A model generated the notes under the pieces. That model saw only the letters and a list, made by a program, of their open reading frames with translations, searched no databases and had not been told where the DNA came from. A stretch of DNA of 45,687 bases from assembly GCA_019419525.1 (NCBI GenBank), contig DXZU01000038.1, forward strand, positions 69-45,755, in the 5' to 3' direction. Origin of the DNA: Collinsella sp. Lineage in GTDB: Bacteria; Actinomycetota; Coriobacteriia; Coriobacteriales; Coriobacteriaceae. Below, piece after piece: positions 38,562 to 45,687 of this stretch. Position 1 is the first letter of the stretch; every line of letters begins with the position of its first letter. The position numbers were made by a program, and so were the translations under genes.

Positions 38562-41105
38562 GTGTCTGATCAACAGCAAGAAAACGAAATAACGACGACG
38601 CAGACCGCTCCCGCTGCACCGGTTGCGTCGGACCAGGTCGCGGCGCCCGCGCAAGCCTCGGCTCCTGAGACGCCTAAGGCTGCTTCGACGCCTACGCCTG
38701 CAGCGGCTGAGAAGGCCGTGCCTGCAACTGGTGAGGAGGCTGCTCTGGCAAAGCCCAAGCGTACGCGCCGCACGACCAAGCCTGCTGCTGACGGCGAGGA
38801 GGTCACCAAGCCCAAGCGCCGTACCACGCGCACGACGCGCGCCAAGCGCACCGTTGCAGCTGACTCCTCGGCGCCGATTTCCGATGAGGTCGCGCAGGCA
38901 CGTGCGTTGGCGCAGATTAGCGAGGCTCAGGTGGTGCGCACCCGCCGTCGTGCTGCCGAGCGCGAGGCCGCGGCTCTGACCGAGCTTGCAGCCCCGTCTG
39001 TGCCCGAGACCCCTGCCGCCGACCAACCGACCGAGAAGCCGGCACCGCGCACACGCCGTCGCACGGCTGCTAAGGCCGAGCAGGTTGCCGATCAGGTAAC
39101 CCCCGAGCTCACTGAGGCTTCGGTCCGTTCCGCGGCAGGGGAGGGCGCATCGCCAACTGAGCCCGCTGCGCCTGTCGAGGCCAGCGAAGTTCCCGTTGTC
39201 GATCCGGCTTTGCGCCCGCACCGTCGCGGTCGCAAGCCCAAGGCCTTCGTCGAGGCAGAGAAGGCCGCAGCCGCAGCCGCAGCTGCTCGGGATGCTGCGG
39301 CGACCGCCGAGTCTGCAACCGCTGCCGATGCACCCGTTCAGGATGCTGCGACTTCCGAGGCCGCTCCCGCCGATGCCGAGCCCGCCGACGTCCGCCCCGG
39401 TCGCAGCCGTCGCACTGCTGTTAAGCGCACGTCCAAGGCTAAGGCTGCCAAGAAGGGTACGTCCGAGGATTCCGACGAGACGACCGCCGATGCATCGACT
39501 GATGCCGCCGAGCCCCAAGACGTCGAACAGCCTGCGTCCGAGAAGCCCAAGCGCGGTCGTAAGAAGTCCGCTAAGGCCAAGGCGTCCGAGCATCAGGCTG
39601 ATGTCGAAGCGCAGGTCGATTCTGGCGCCGAGGCCAATGAAGCCGCTGCGGTCAATGCCGACGCCGCCACAACCGATGTTGCCGCGCCCGCCGAGGCCGA
39701 AGACGGCACTCGTTCCAACCGTCGCCAGCACAAGCGCAACGAGGAACGCAACGAGCGCAACAACGACCGTCGCAATCGCCAGCGCGATCGCAAACAGCGC
39801 AACAAGGAGCGTAACGCCGCCCCCACCGAGCCCACGCTTTCGCGTGAGGAGCTCGCTGCCATGAAGGTCGCCGAACTGCGCGAGAAGGCCAAGGAGTTCG
39901 AGATCGAGACGACCGGCAAGAAGAAAGCCGAGCTCGTCGAGGAGATCTACGTCACCGCCGCGAAGGCAGAGGGCTTCCGCGACATCAAGGGCATTCTGCA
40001 GATTCGCCCGGACAGCTCCGGCATCATCCACGCCCATGGCTACATGAAGTCCAACGACGACGCCTTCGTGCCCGCCTACCTCATCCGCTCCGCGCGCCTG
40101 CGCACGGGCGACGTCATCGAGGGCTCACTGCGTCCTTCGCGCGGCGGCGACAAGCGCGCCGGCCTCGCCAAAATCACGACCGTCAACGGTCTAGACCCCG
40201 AGCAGATTCGCAACCGCCCCAAGTTTGGTGACCTCACTCCGGTCTATCCCAACGAGCCGCTGCGCATGGAGCACGGCAAGGACTCCATTACCGGTCGCGC
40301 CATCGACATCGTGTCGCCGATCGGCAAGGGTCAGCGTGGCCTGATCGTGTCCCCGCCCAAGGCCGGCAAGACCACGATCCTCAAGAAGATCTGCCAGTCT
40401 ATCTCGATTAACAACCCCGAGGTGCACCTCATCTGCCTGCTCGTCGACGAGCGCCCCGAAGAGGTCACCGATATGCAGCGTTCCATCAAGGGTGAGGTTG
40501 TGGCGTCGACCTTCGATATGCCCGCCGACAACCACACTCGCGTGGCAGAGCTCGTCATCGAGCGCGCCAAGCGCATCGTGGAGCTGGGCGGCGATGTCGT
40601 GGTGGTGCTCGACTCCATTACGCGTCTTGCCCGCGCCTACAACTTGGCGGCGCCCGCCTCGGGCCGCATCCTTTCGGGCGGCGTCGATTCGGCGGCCCTG
40701 TATCCTCCCAAGCGCTTCCTGGGCGCAGCCCGTAATATCGAGAACGGTGGCTCGCTCACCATCCTGGCCTCTGCCCTCATCGACACCGGTTCCAAGATGG
40801 ACGAGGTCATCTTCGAGGAGTTCAAGGGTACCGGCAACATGGAGCTTAAGCTCGACCGCGACCTGGCCGACCGCCGCATCTTCCCGGCTATCGACCCCGT
40901 TGCCTCCGGTACGCGCAACGAAGACCTGTTGGTCGACGAGCAGATGCGTCCGTTTGTCTTTGGTCTGCGTCGCATTCTTGCCGGCATGAACAACACCGAG
41001 CGCGCAGCCGCGTCGTTTATCAAGGGTCTTAAGGGCACCAACACCAACCAGGAGTTCCTGGTGCGTTCGGCCAAAAAGCACAGCGACTACGAGCAGACGT
41101 TCTAG
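38562..41105 (+). CDS. rho: Transcription termination factor Rho with very long N-terminal extension
   Basis: Protein of 847 residues, about twice the usual 420. Residues 1-420 are a low-complexity, presumably disordered region of Ala/Pro/Glu with many basic clusters (KRTRRTTK, KRRTTRTTRAKR, RTRRRTAAK, KRGRKKSAKAK, then RNDRRNRQRDRKQRNK-like). Residues 426-465 are the Rho_N/SAP-like domain, 470-545 the cold-shock RNA-binding domain (primary site), and 560-847 the hexameric RNA-dependent ATPase with Walker A SPPKAGKTT at 597-605 and Walker B VVVVLDS near 683. Rho unwinds RNA and ends transcription. Start is GTG at 38562 with only a weak AAAGAAAG site. Basic disordered inserts in other high-GC or gut bacteria add RNA affinity or drive condensates. 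Leader hairpins suggest autoregulation. Confidence 0.95.
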   Translation: MSDQQQENEITTTQTAPAAPVASDQVAAPAQASAPETPKAASTPTPAAAEKAVPATGEEAALAKPKRTRRTTKPAADGEEVTKPKRRTTRTTRAKRTVAADSSAPISDEVAQARALAQISEAQVVRTRRRAAEREAAALTELAAPSVPETPAADQPTEKPAPRTRRRTAAKAEQVADQVTPELTEASVRSAAGEGASPTEPAAPVEASEVPVVDPALRPHRRGRKPKAFVEAEKAAAAAAAARDAAATAESATAADAPVQDAATSEAAPADAEPADVRPGRSRRTAVKRTSKAKAAKKGTSEDSDETTADASTDAAEPQDVEQPASEKPKRGRKKSAKAKASEHQADVEAQVDSGAEANEAAAVNADAATTDVAAPAEAEDGTRSNRRQHKRNEERNERNNDRRNRQRDRKQRNKERNAAPTEPTLSREELAAMKVAELREKAKEFEIETTGKKKAELVEEIYVTAAKAEGFRDIKGILQIRPDSSGIIHAHGYMKSNDDAFVPAYLIRSARLRTGDVIEGSLRPSRGGDKRAGLAKITTVNGLDPEQIRNRPKFGDLTPVYPNEPLRMEHGKDSITGRAIDIVSPIGKGQRGLIVSPPKAGKTTILKKICQSISINNPEVHLICLLVDERPEEVTDMQRSIKGEVVASTFDMPADNHTRVAELVIERAKRIVELGGDVVVVLDSITRLARAYNLAAPASGRILSGGVDSAALYPPKRFLGAARNIENGGSLTILASALIDTGSKMDEVIFEEFKGTGNMELKLDRDLADRRIFPAIDPVASGTRNEDLLVDEQMRPFVFGLRRILAGMNNTERAAASFIKGLKGTNTNQEFLVRSAKKHSDYEQTF

Positions 41106-41142
41106 GTTGTCATCCACGCGCAGCGATAGTCATCAATGCGAT

Positions 41143-41175
41143 AAAGGGTCGGGGCTTTGAGCCTCGGCCCTTTTC
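41143..41175 (+). terminator. Intrinsic terminator after rho
   Basis: AGGGTCGGGGC pairs with GCCTCGGCCCT over a TTTGA loop with two G-T pairs, followed by TTTT. Confidence 0.75.
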
Positions 41176-41253
41176 CATATCGCCGCTCCGCGCTTATTTT
41201 TGACCATAAGACTGGCAAGCAGCAGGTTTCCCGTTTCAATCCGACATCGTCGC

Positions 41254-41282
41254 TTGCAATCGACAGGGCGGTTTCGCATAAT
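41254..41282 (+). promoter_or_regulatory. Promoter of the membrane/disordered protein-VanZ unit
   Basis: TTGCAA (41254-41259) and CATAAT (41277-41282), 17-bp spacing. The leader of about 130 nt contains a GGGGC/GCCCC hairpin at 41339-41351. The 313-bp gap otherwise shows nothing. Confidence 0.55.
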
Positions 41283-41418
41283 AGCTTTTAAGCTTCGCGA
41301 CGGAAAACGCAGATGAAACGAACCATATACCGTTGCTTTGGGGCATAGCCCCGCTTCATCTTCTCTCGCGCAGCCAACTGAATGATGCGATTTGGGTGCT
41401 GGAAGATGGGGAGAGCTC

Positions 41419-42819
41419 ATGGCTTCTTCTGATGCAACACAACGAGCAGTCCTTGCCGGACTTTCGTGCGGGATCGGCCTTGCCGCTCCCGTGGTTATGT
41501 ATGCCGCGACGCTGCCGTTTTCGTCGGTGAACGAGACGGTCGTGGCGGGTGCGGTTCCCTTCGCCGTGGGCGCGGTGGCGGGCGTGGGTATCTATGCCGC
41601 CTCGCTGGGTATCTCCGAGTACCGTGCGCAGCGTGAAGAGCGTCTGTTCCAGCCTGATGCCATGGGCGGTGCCGCCAATCTCAATCAGCATCAAAGCGAG
41701 TTCAAGACCGCCTCGATTCCAGCTCAGCAGCAGGATGCGACTCCTTACGCTGCGGCTTCTGCTTCTCAGGCTCAGGCGGAGCAGCCTACCTCGGCATTCC
41801 TTTCCGGCCTGACTGGTGCGTTCCAGCGCCGTCATGCCGATGATGGTGTCCCTACCATCGCTCGAGCCGCAGATGCCATGGACGAGGCCGAGGCTTGGTC
41901 CATGATCGACAGTATGCTCGACGACGATTCGCCGGTGAGCTGCGACCCTGCGCACTCGCGCGACGTCTATCAAGTCGCCATCGACGAGCTCACCAACGGC
42001 GGGCAGACCGGCTCCTTCAATCGCGACGACATCGCCGCCGCGGCACGCGCCGTGTCTGGCTCCCAGGCCGCCCCTGCGGGCAGCACGGCGGCTTTCGTGG
42101 CACTCGTCGCCAACGCGGTAGCCAATAACGCCTACAGCGCTACCTCGGCGGACGCGAACGCTTCTGCCGACAATTCGTACGTTGATGAAGCCATGGCCGC
42201 GGACGAGGAGGCCGTTGCCGCCCGCCGTGCCGCCGAAAGCTCGTTGTGGGGCGCTCCTGCCCAGCAGCAGGCGGCTGAGGCTGCGCCGTACAATGCAAAC
42301 CTCGCCAGCATGCCTATCATCTCCGGTGCCGCGGACATCGATCTCGATGACCTCGATGAGCCTGCAGCCATCACCGCATCGATTGATGCCCAAGATCGCA
42401 TCAACACCGGCGACCTTCCAGATGCCTCGCTCGAGGTTGATGTCCCCATGGCCGATTACTCGGGCCACGAGGACATGTGGGCCGCCGCCACCGCGATCCT
42501 GGATGAGATTGACGAGCCTGCTCCTGTTACGGCCCCCGCTCCCGTCGCTGCCCCTCAGCCTGCTGTCCCCGCCTATGTCGGCCGTCACAGTGCTGTGTTC
42601 CCCGAGGATACCGCCCGTATCTCGCGCGAGAGCATCGAGCGGGCCGAGGCTATTGCCGCCGGTATTATGGAAAATCGTCGTCACGAGCGCGTCAATCAGA
42701 TCCTCGAGGAAGAGATCGAGCGCCTGCAGTCCTCTACCGCCAAGCGTACGGGCCGTGCCTATCTGAGCGTTATCGAGGGCGGTACCGCCAGCTTTGCGCC
42801 GCTCCGCGCGGAGGCATAA
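41419..42819 (+). CDS. Membrane-anchored, largely disordered acidic protein of unknown function
   Basis: Protein of 466 residues that I do not recognise. Two hydrophobic helices at the N-terminus (about 11-36 and 40-67, joined by a short NET turn) anchor it, after which about 400 residues are Ala/Asp/Glu/Ser-rich and mostly disordered, so presumably cytoplasmic. Two parts look more ordered: DEAEAWSMIDSMLDDD near residue 155 with the following VYQVAIDEL, and the last 75 residues, a helical stretch (RISRESIERAEAIAAGIMEN, then ILEEEIERLQ) ending RAYLSVIEGG. The ATG at 41419 follows GGGGAGAG. The vanZ-like gene begins 7 nt after the stop, so they are one operon. A cell-envelope scaffold is a guess only. 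Confidence 0.7.
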   Translation: MASSDATQRAVLAGLSCGIGLAAPVVMYAATLPFSSVNETVVAGAVPFAVGAVAGVGIYAASLGISEYRAQREERLFQPDAMGGAANLNQHQSEFKTASIPAQQQDATPYAAASASQAQAEQPTSAFLSGLTGAFQRRHADDGVPTIARAADAMDEAEAWSMIDSMLDDDSPVSCDPAHSRDVYQVAIDELTNGGQTGSFNRDDIAAAARAVSGSQAAPAGSTAAFVALVANAVANNAYSATSADANASADNSYVDEAMAADEEAVAARRAAESSLWGAPAQQQAAEAAPYNANLASMPIISGAADIDLDDLDEPAAITASIDAQDRINTGDLPDASLEVDVPMADYSGHEDMWAAATAILDEIDEPAPVTAPAPVAAPQPAVPAYVGRHSAVFPEDTARISRESIERAEAIAAGIMENRRHERVNQILEEEIERLQSSTAKRTGRAYLSVIEGGTASFAPLRAEA

Positions 42820-42826
42820 CTTCTGC

Positions 42827-43276
42827 ATGGTTAAGATCAATCGAAAATGGGCGGTCGCGACCTGCCTGATGGCGCTCTTGATCTGGGGCAATTCGCTGGT
42901 CCCCGGCTCGGGGTCGGGCTCGCTGAGCCTAACGGTCATGGAAGCTATCCGCGGTTTCCTGCACGGCGTGGGACTTCCATATGAATGGGTGACCAATTTT
43001 GTTGTTCGCAAGTGCGCGCATTTTACCGAGTATATGGTGCTTGGCATCCTGGCAACGCACGCCTTTGATTTTGAGGGCCGGCGCACCTTTGACGTGCTGC
43101 TGCCCACGGCGGTGTTCCTGCTGCTGATTCCCTCGATTGACGAGACGATTCAGCTCTTTGTGCCGGGACGCGCCGGCATGATCACCGATGTGATGATCGA
43201 CTGCTGTGGAGCGGCAACGGGCGTTGTGCTCCGATATCTCTTACGGTCGCTGATGTACGCCAAAAAAGCCGCCTAG
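42827..43276 (+). CDS. VanZ-like family membrane protein
   Basis: Protein of 149 residues with four hydrophobic segments. VanZ-family landmarks are RKCAHFTEYMVLGIL near residue 62 and DETIQLFVPGRAGMITDVMID near residue 105, the E-x-x-Q and R-x-x-x-x-x-D residues being those conserved in the family. VanZ lowers susceptibility to teicoplanin in enterococci, and the wider family interacts with cell-wall or lipid components, but the function is unknown. The ATG at 42827 has a GCGGAGGC site inside the end of the upstream gene (7-nt gap), indicating coupling. Its stop codon lies within the terminator stem. Confidence 0.85.
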   Translation: MVKINRKWAVATCLMALLIWGNSLVPGSGSGSLSLTVMEAIRGFLHGVGLPYEWVTNFVVRKCAHFTEYMVLGILATHAFDFEGRRTFDVLLPTAVFLLLIPSIDETIQLFVPGRAGMITDVMIDCCGAATGVVLRYLLRSLMYAKKAA

Positions 43277-43308
43277 GACGTACTGTTTGGTCCTAGGCGG
43301 CCTTTTTT
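43262..43308. terminator. Bidirectional terminator between vanZ-like and ROK kinase genes
   Basis: GCCGCCTAGGA and TCCTAGGCGGC arms, with A6 before and T6 after, so T-runs on both strands for the converging units. Confidence 0.85.
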
Positions 43309-43390
43309 ATTTGAGGGCTTATATGAGGTGTGGTGGCGTCGTTCCGTAGGTCAGATTTCCCGGGCGCGCCACGCCCTGTGGGTGCGTCTG

Positions 43391-44281
43391 CTACTGAAGC
43401 GCCTGTGCGCCCAGGGCCAGACAGCCCATGATGCCCTGCTTGCCCTCGAGGCTGTTGTTGACGATGTAGTTATCGATGTCGTTGACCTCGGGCGTGACGA
43501 TATAGCCGTTGAGCATTTCGGCGCACTTCTTGCGTGCGAGCGGGACGATGGGGGTGTGGTCGGCCACGCCGCCGCCGATGATGATCTTTTGCGGCGCGTA
43601 GCACAGCGTGTAGGTCATGAGTGCCTGTGCCAGATAGCCGGCGAGCAGGTCCATGGCCTCCGGGTCATCGGCCATGTCTCCGGCGCTCTTGCCATCCCAG
43701 CGCTTTTTTACGCCGGGGCCGGCGATGAGGCCCTCGAGACAGTTGTCGTGGAAGGGGCAGGCGCTGTGCTCGCCAATGGTGTCGCGCGGGTCGCGCGTGA
43801 CCAGGATGTGGCCAGCCTCGGGATGCATCATGCCGTGCACGAGCTTACCGCCCGAGAGCACGCCGGCGCCCACGCCGGTACCGATGGTCAGATACACAAC
43901 GTCAGTGAGGCCCTGGGCGCAACCAAAGGTGACCTCGCCCAGGCAGGCGACGTTGACGTCGGTATCGTAGCCGCAAGGGATATTGAGCTCGTTTTGGATA
44001 GTGCCCAGCAGGTCAAAGTAGCGCCATGCCGTTTTGGGCGTCTCTAGGATCTTGCCGTATTGGGGCGAAGCGGGGTTGACTGCGGTGGGGCCAAACGCGC
44101 CGATGCCCAGCGCGGCGATGCCCTTGTTCGCAAACCACGCGTTGACGGCCTCAACGGTCTCCTGCGGGGTCGTGGTCGCGATCTGCTCACGTTCCAGGAC
44201 CGTACCGTCTGCATAGCCCGTGGCGCAGACCATCTTGGTGCCGCCGGCCTCGAGCGCTCCGATAAGCTGCTGCTCTGCCAT
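43391..44281 (-). CDS. ROK-family fructokinase-type sugar kinase
   Basis: Protein of 296 residues. The ATP phosphate motif GALEAGGTKM at residues 8-17 and the second phosphate loop GTGVGAG near residue 138 are intact. The ROK zinc site is present as H...C-x-F-H-x-x-C in GEHSACPFHDNCLEG near residue 173, as in GmuE/ScrK fructokinases. It would phosphorylate fructose or a related hexose with ATP. The length of about 295 and EAGGTKMVCA fit fructokinase better than glucokinase or a NagC-type regulator (no DNA-binding domain). RBS is AGAGAGG. A 9-bp inverted repeat upstream may be its operator. Confidence 0.88.
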   Translation of the reverse strand: MAEQQLIGALEAGGTKMVCATGYADGTVLEREQIATTTPQETVEAVNAWFANKGIAALGIGAFGPTAVNPASPQYGKILETPKTAWRYFDLLGTIQNELNIPCGYDTDVNVACLGEVTFGCAQGLTDVVYLTIGTGVGAGVLSGGKLVHGMMHPEAGHILVTRDPRDTIGEHSACPFHDNCLEGLIAGPGVKKRWDGKSAGDMADDPEAMDLLAGYLAQALMTYTLCYAPQKIIIGGGVADHTPIVPLARKKCAEMLNGYIVTPEVNDIDNYIVNNSLEGKQGIMGCLALGAQALQ

Positions 44282-44321
44282 AGTGTTCCTCTCTCTGGGA
44301 CGAGTTGCTCCGTGACTAAAG

Positions 44322-44355
44322 TATAGCGCTCTAAACCATTTAAGAAAGCGCTATA
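44322..44355 (-). promoter_or_regulatory. Inverted repeat TATAGCGCT/AGCGCTATA upstream of the ROK kinase gene
   Basis: Perfect 9-bp arms at 44322-44330 and 44347-44355, 41 nt upstream of the ATG. On the minus strand a TATACT -10 overlaps the arm nearest the gene, so a protein bound here would block transcription. The regulator is unknown. Confidence 0.5.
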
Positions 44356-44397
44356 AAAAGAGGCCTCGCAACGCGGCGAGCGGTGCGAGGCCTCTTT
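44355..44397 (-). terminator. Intrinsic terminator after the aminotransferase gene
   Basis: AGAGGCCTCGCA (44360-44371) pairs with TGCGAGGCCTCT (44384-44395); on the minus strand TTTTT follows. Confidence 0.8.
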
Positions 44398-44422
44398 GGT
44401 TACTTTAGCTGCCCGGCCGTCC

Positions 44423-45604
44423 TTACCCGCGCGGCTTGATTTTATCACGCAGCGACTTGAGGTTCTCCAGCGCCGCGTTAAGCGTCTCGTCTCGCTTGGC
44501 AAAGTGGAAACGAATCAGATGGTTGACGGGCTCACGGAAGAAGCTCGATCCGGGAACAGCGCCCACGCTCACCTTAGACGCGAGGTCCTCGCAGAATTCG
44601 AGGTCGCTGTCATAGCCAAACTCAGAGATGTCCAGCATGACGTAGTAGGCGCCCTGCGGCACGTTATGCTCAAGACCGATGCTGTCGAGTCCCTGGCAGA
44701 ACAGGTCGCGTTTGGCGGTATAGAGGTCAAGGACCTCATCGTAATAGCTGTCGTCGAAATTAAGGGCGGTAACGACGGCCTCTTGCAGGGGAGCGGCGGC
44801 GCCCACGGTGAGGAAGTCGTGGACCTTCTTGATGCGCTCGGTGATCTGGGCCGGGGCAATGGTGTAGCCAAGACGCCAGCCGGTGATGGAGTACGTCTTA
44901 GACAGCGAGCTGCAGCTGATGGTGCGCTCAAACATGCCGGGCAGCGTGGCCATATAGACGTGCTCGTGGGGCGCGTAGACGATGTGCTCGTATACCTCGT
45001 CGGTAATGCAGTAGGCGTCGTACTTTTTGCAGAGGTCGGCGATAAAAGTGAGCTCCTCGCGCGTAAAGACCTTGCCGCAGGGGTTGGATGGGTTGCACAG
45101 GACGATGGCCTTGGGGTCGTTGTCGCGGAAGGTCGCCTCGAGGACCTCGCGATCGAAGTCGAACGTGGGCGGGTTGAGCGGCACATAGATGGGCTCGGCT
45201 CCCGAGAGAATGGTGTCAGCGCCGTAGTTCTCGTAGAACGGCGAGAAGATGACGACCTTGTCGCCGGGGTTGGTGACCGTTATCATGGCGGCCATCATGG
45301 CCTCGGTGGAGCCGCAGGTGACTACGATATTCTCGTTGGGGTTCACCGGCATGCCCATAAAATGCTCCTGCTTGGCGGCGAGCGCCTTGCGCATGGCCTG
45401 GGAGCCCCAGGTGATGGAGTACTGGTGATAGAGCGGCTTGGGGTCGCTGGCGATGGCGCTGAGGCTATCGAGCAGCTGCCCCGGGGGATCGAAGTCAGGG
45501 AAGCCCTGCGAGAGATTGACAGCGCCGTACTTATTGGAGATGCGTGTCATGCGGCGGATGACCGAATCGGTAAATCTTGCCGTGCGGTTGGAGAGTTCTT
45601 TCAT
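44423..45604 (-). CDS. Class I pyridoxal-phosphate aminotransferase (aspartate/aromatic type)
   Basis: Protein of 393 residues of the fold-type I aspartate aminotransferase family, subgroup Igamma-like. Motifs are NLSQGFPDFDPP at residue 30, TCGSTEAMMAA near residue 97 (PLP phosphate region), NPSNPCGKV near residue 170, DEVYEH, and the lysine in SSLSKTYSITGWRLGY near residue 238. The Arg in HLIRFHFAKRDET near residue 368 binds the substrate carboxylate. It transfers an amino group between an amino acid and 2-oxoglutarate; substrate specificity (Asp, aromatic, kynurenine or methionine-type) is not clear. The ATG at 45604 has GAAAGGA upstream. Monocistronic. Confidence 0.9.
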   Translation of the reverse strand: MKELSNRTARFTDSVIRRMTRISNKYGAVNLSQGFPDFDPPGQLLDSLSAIASDPKPLYHQYSITWGSQAMRKALAAKQEHFMGMPVNPNENIVVTCGSTEAMMAAMITVTNPGDKVVIFSPFYENYGADTILSGAEPIYVPLNPPTFDFDREVLEATFRDNDPKAIVLCNPSNPCGKVFTREELTFIADLCKKYDAYCITDEVYEHIVYAPHEHVYMATLPGMFERTISCSSLSKTYSITGWRLGYTIAPAQITERIKKVHDFLTVGAAAPLQEAVVTALNFDDSYYDEVLDLYTAKRDLFCQGLDSIGLEHNVPQGAYYVMLDISEFGYDSDLEFCEDLASKVSVGAVPGSSFFREPVNHLIRFHFAKRDETLNAALENLKSLRDKIKPRG

Positions 45605-45687
45605 GACGGTCCTTTCGAGGATTTGCAGTGGGGCAAGTTTACTCCTATGAAACCGGTGGGATTTGCTCGAAATGGTCTCGAAAAACT

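Noticed and set aside
43391..44281. NagC/Xyl-type ROK transcription regulator
   Set aside because: There is no N-terminal helix-turn-helix; the length and the zinc motif fit a kinase.

Overview
This GC-rich 45.7 kb window looks like a chromosomal segment of a Coriobacteriia actinobacterium, most likely Collinsella. That placement is an inference from gene content (Rho with a very long charged N-terminal extension, CarD, ATP-dependent PEPCK, a 387-residue SerA), from AAGGAGG-type ribosome binding sites, and from the many short GGGGAC-containing intergenic repeats. No sequence search was possible. There is no rRNA operon, prophage, transposase gene or CRISPR array. About 39 protein genes, one tRNA and a strong 6S RNA candidate are supported.

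Layout. 0-3 kb: an AbiEi-like/PD-(D/E)XK nuclease protein in locally AT-richer DNA, and a DEDDh exonuclease. 3-7.5 kb: a His-rich 10-TM metal exporter, a YaiI/DUF308 pair, a nitroreductase and two tandem histidine phosphatases. 7.6-12.1 kb (minus strand): serC, serA, an M20 peptidase and a degenerate DUF1015 protein. With the converging histidine phosphatases this may be a complete serine-biosynthesis locus without a classical serB. 12.3-17 kb: a K+/H+ antiporter, a PPP-family phosphatase and a Wzx-like flippase. 17-24 kb: a lactate permease broken by a T7 run, pckA, a B3/B4-domain protein with a structured leader, MarR, DegV and an MGMT-type repair protein. 24-28 kb: trpS, a TagO/WecA-type transferase, 6S RNA, a PflX-like radical SAM protein and tRNA-Ala(CGC). 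28-35.6 kb: a tail-anchored coiled-coil protein, pncB, proB and proA flanking an antiparallel proline iminopeptidase, an HD hydrolase and carD. 35.9-45.6 kb: argS, a repeat-filled gap, rho, a membrane-anchored disordered protein with VanZ, a ROK fructokinase and a class I aminotransferase.

The most unusual layer is between the genes. Seven copies of a palindrome with CCACCACAAAGG arms all sit 15-33 nt beyond a stop codon and look like terminators. Three copies of a roughly 120-bp palindromic element share an internal CCGCAGGT core but have unrelated terminal stems. Several further families share a GGGGAC/GGGACGG head. They resemble REP sequences mobilised by RAYT (Y1) transposases, although no such transposase is present here.
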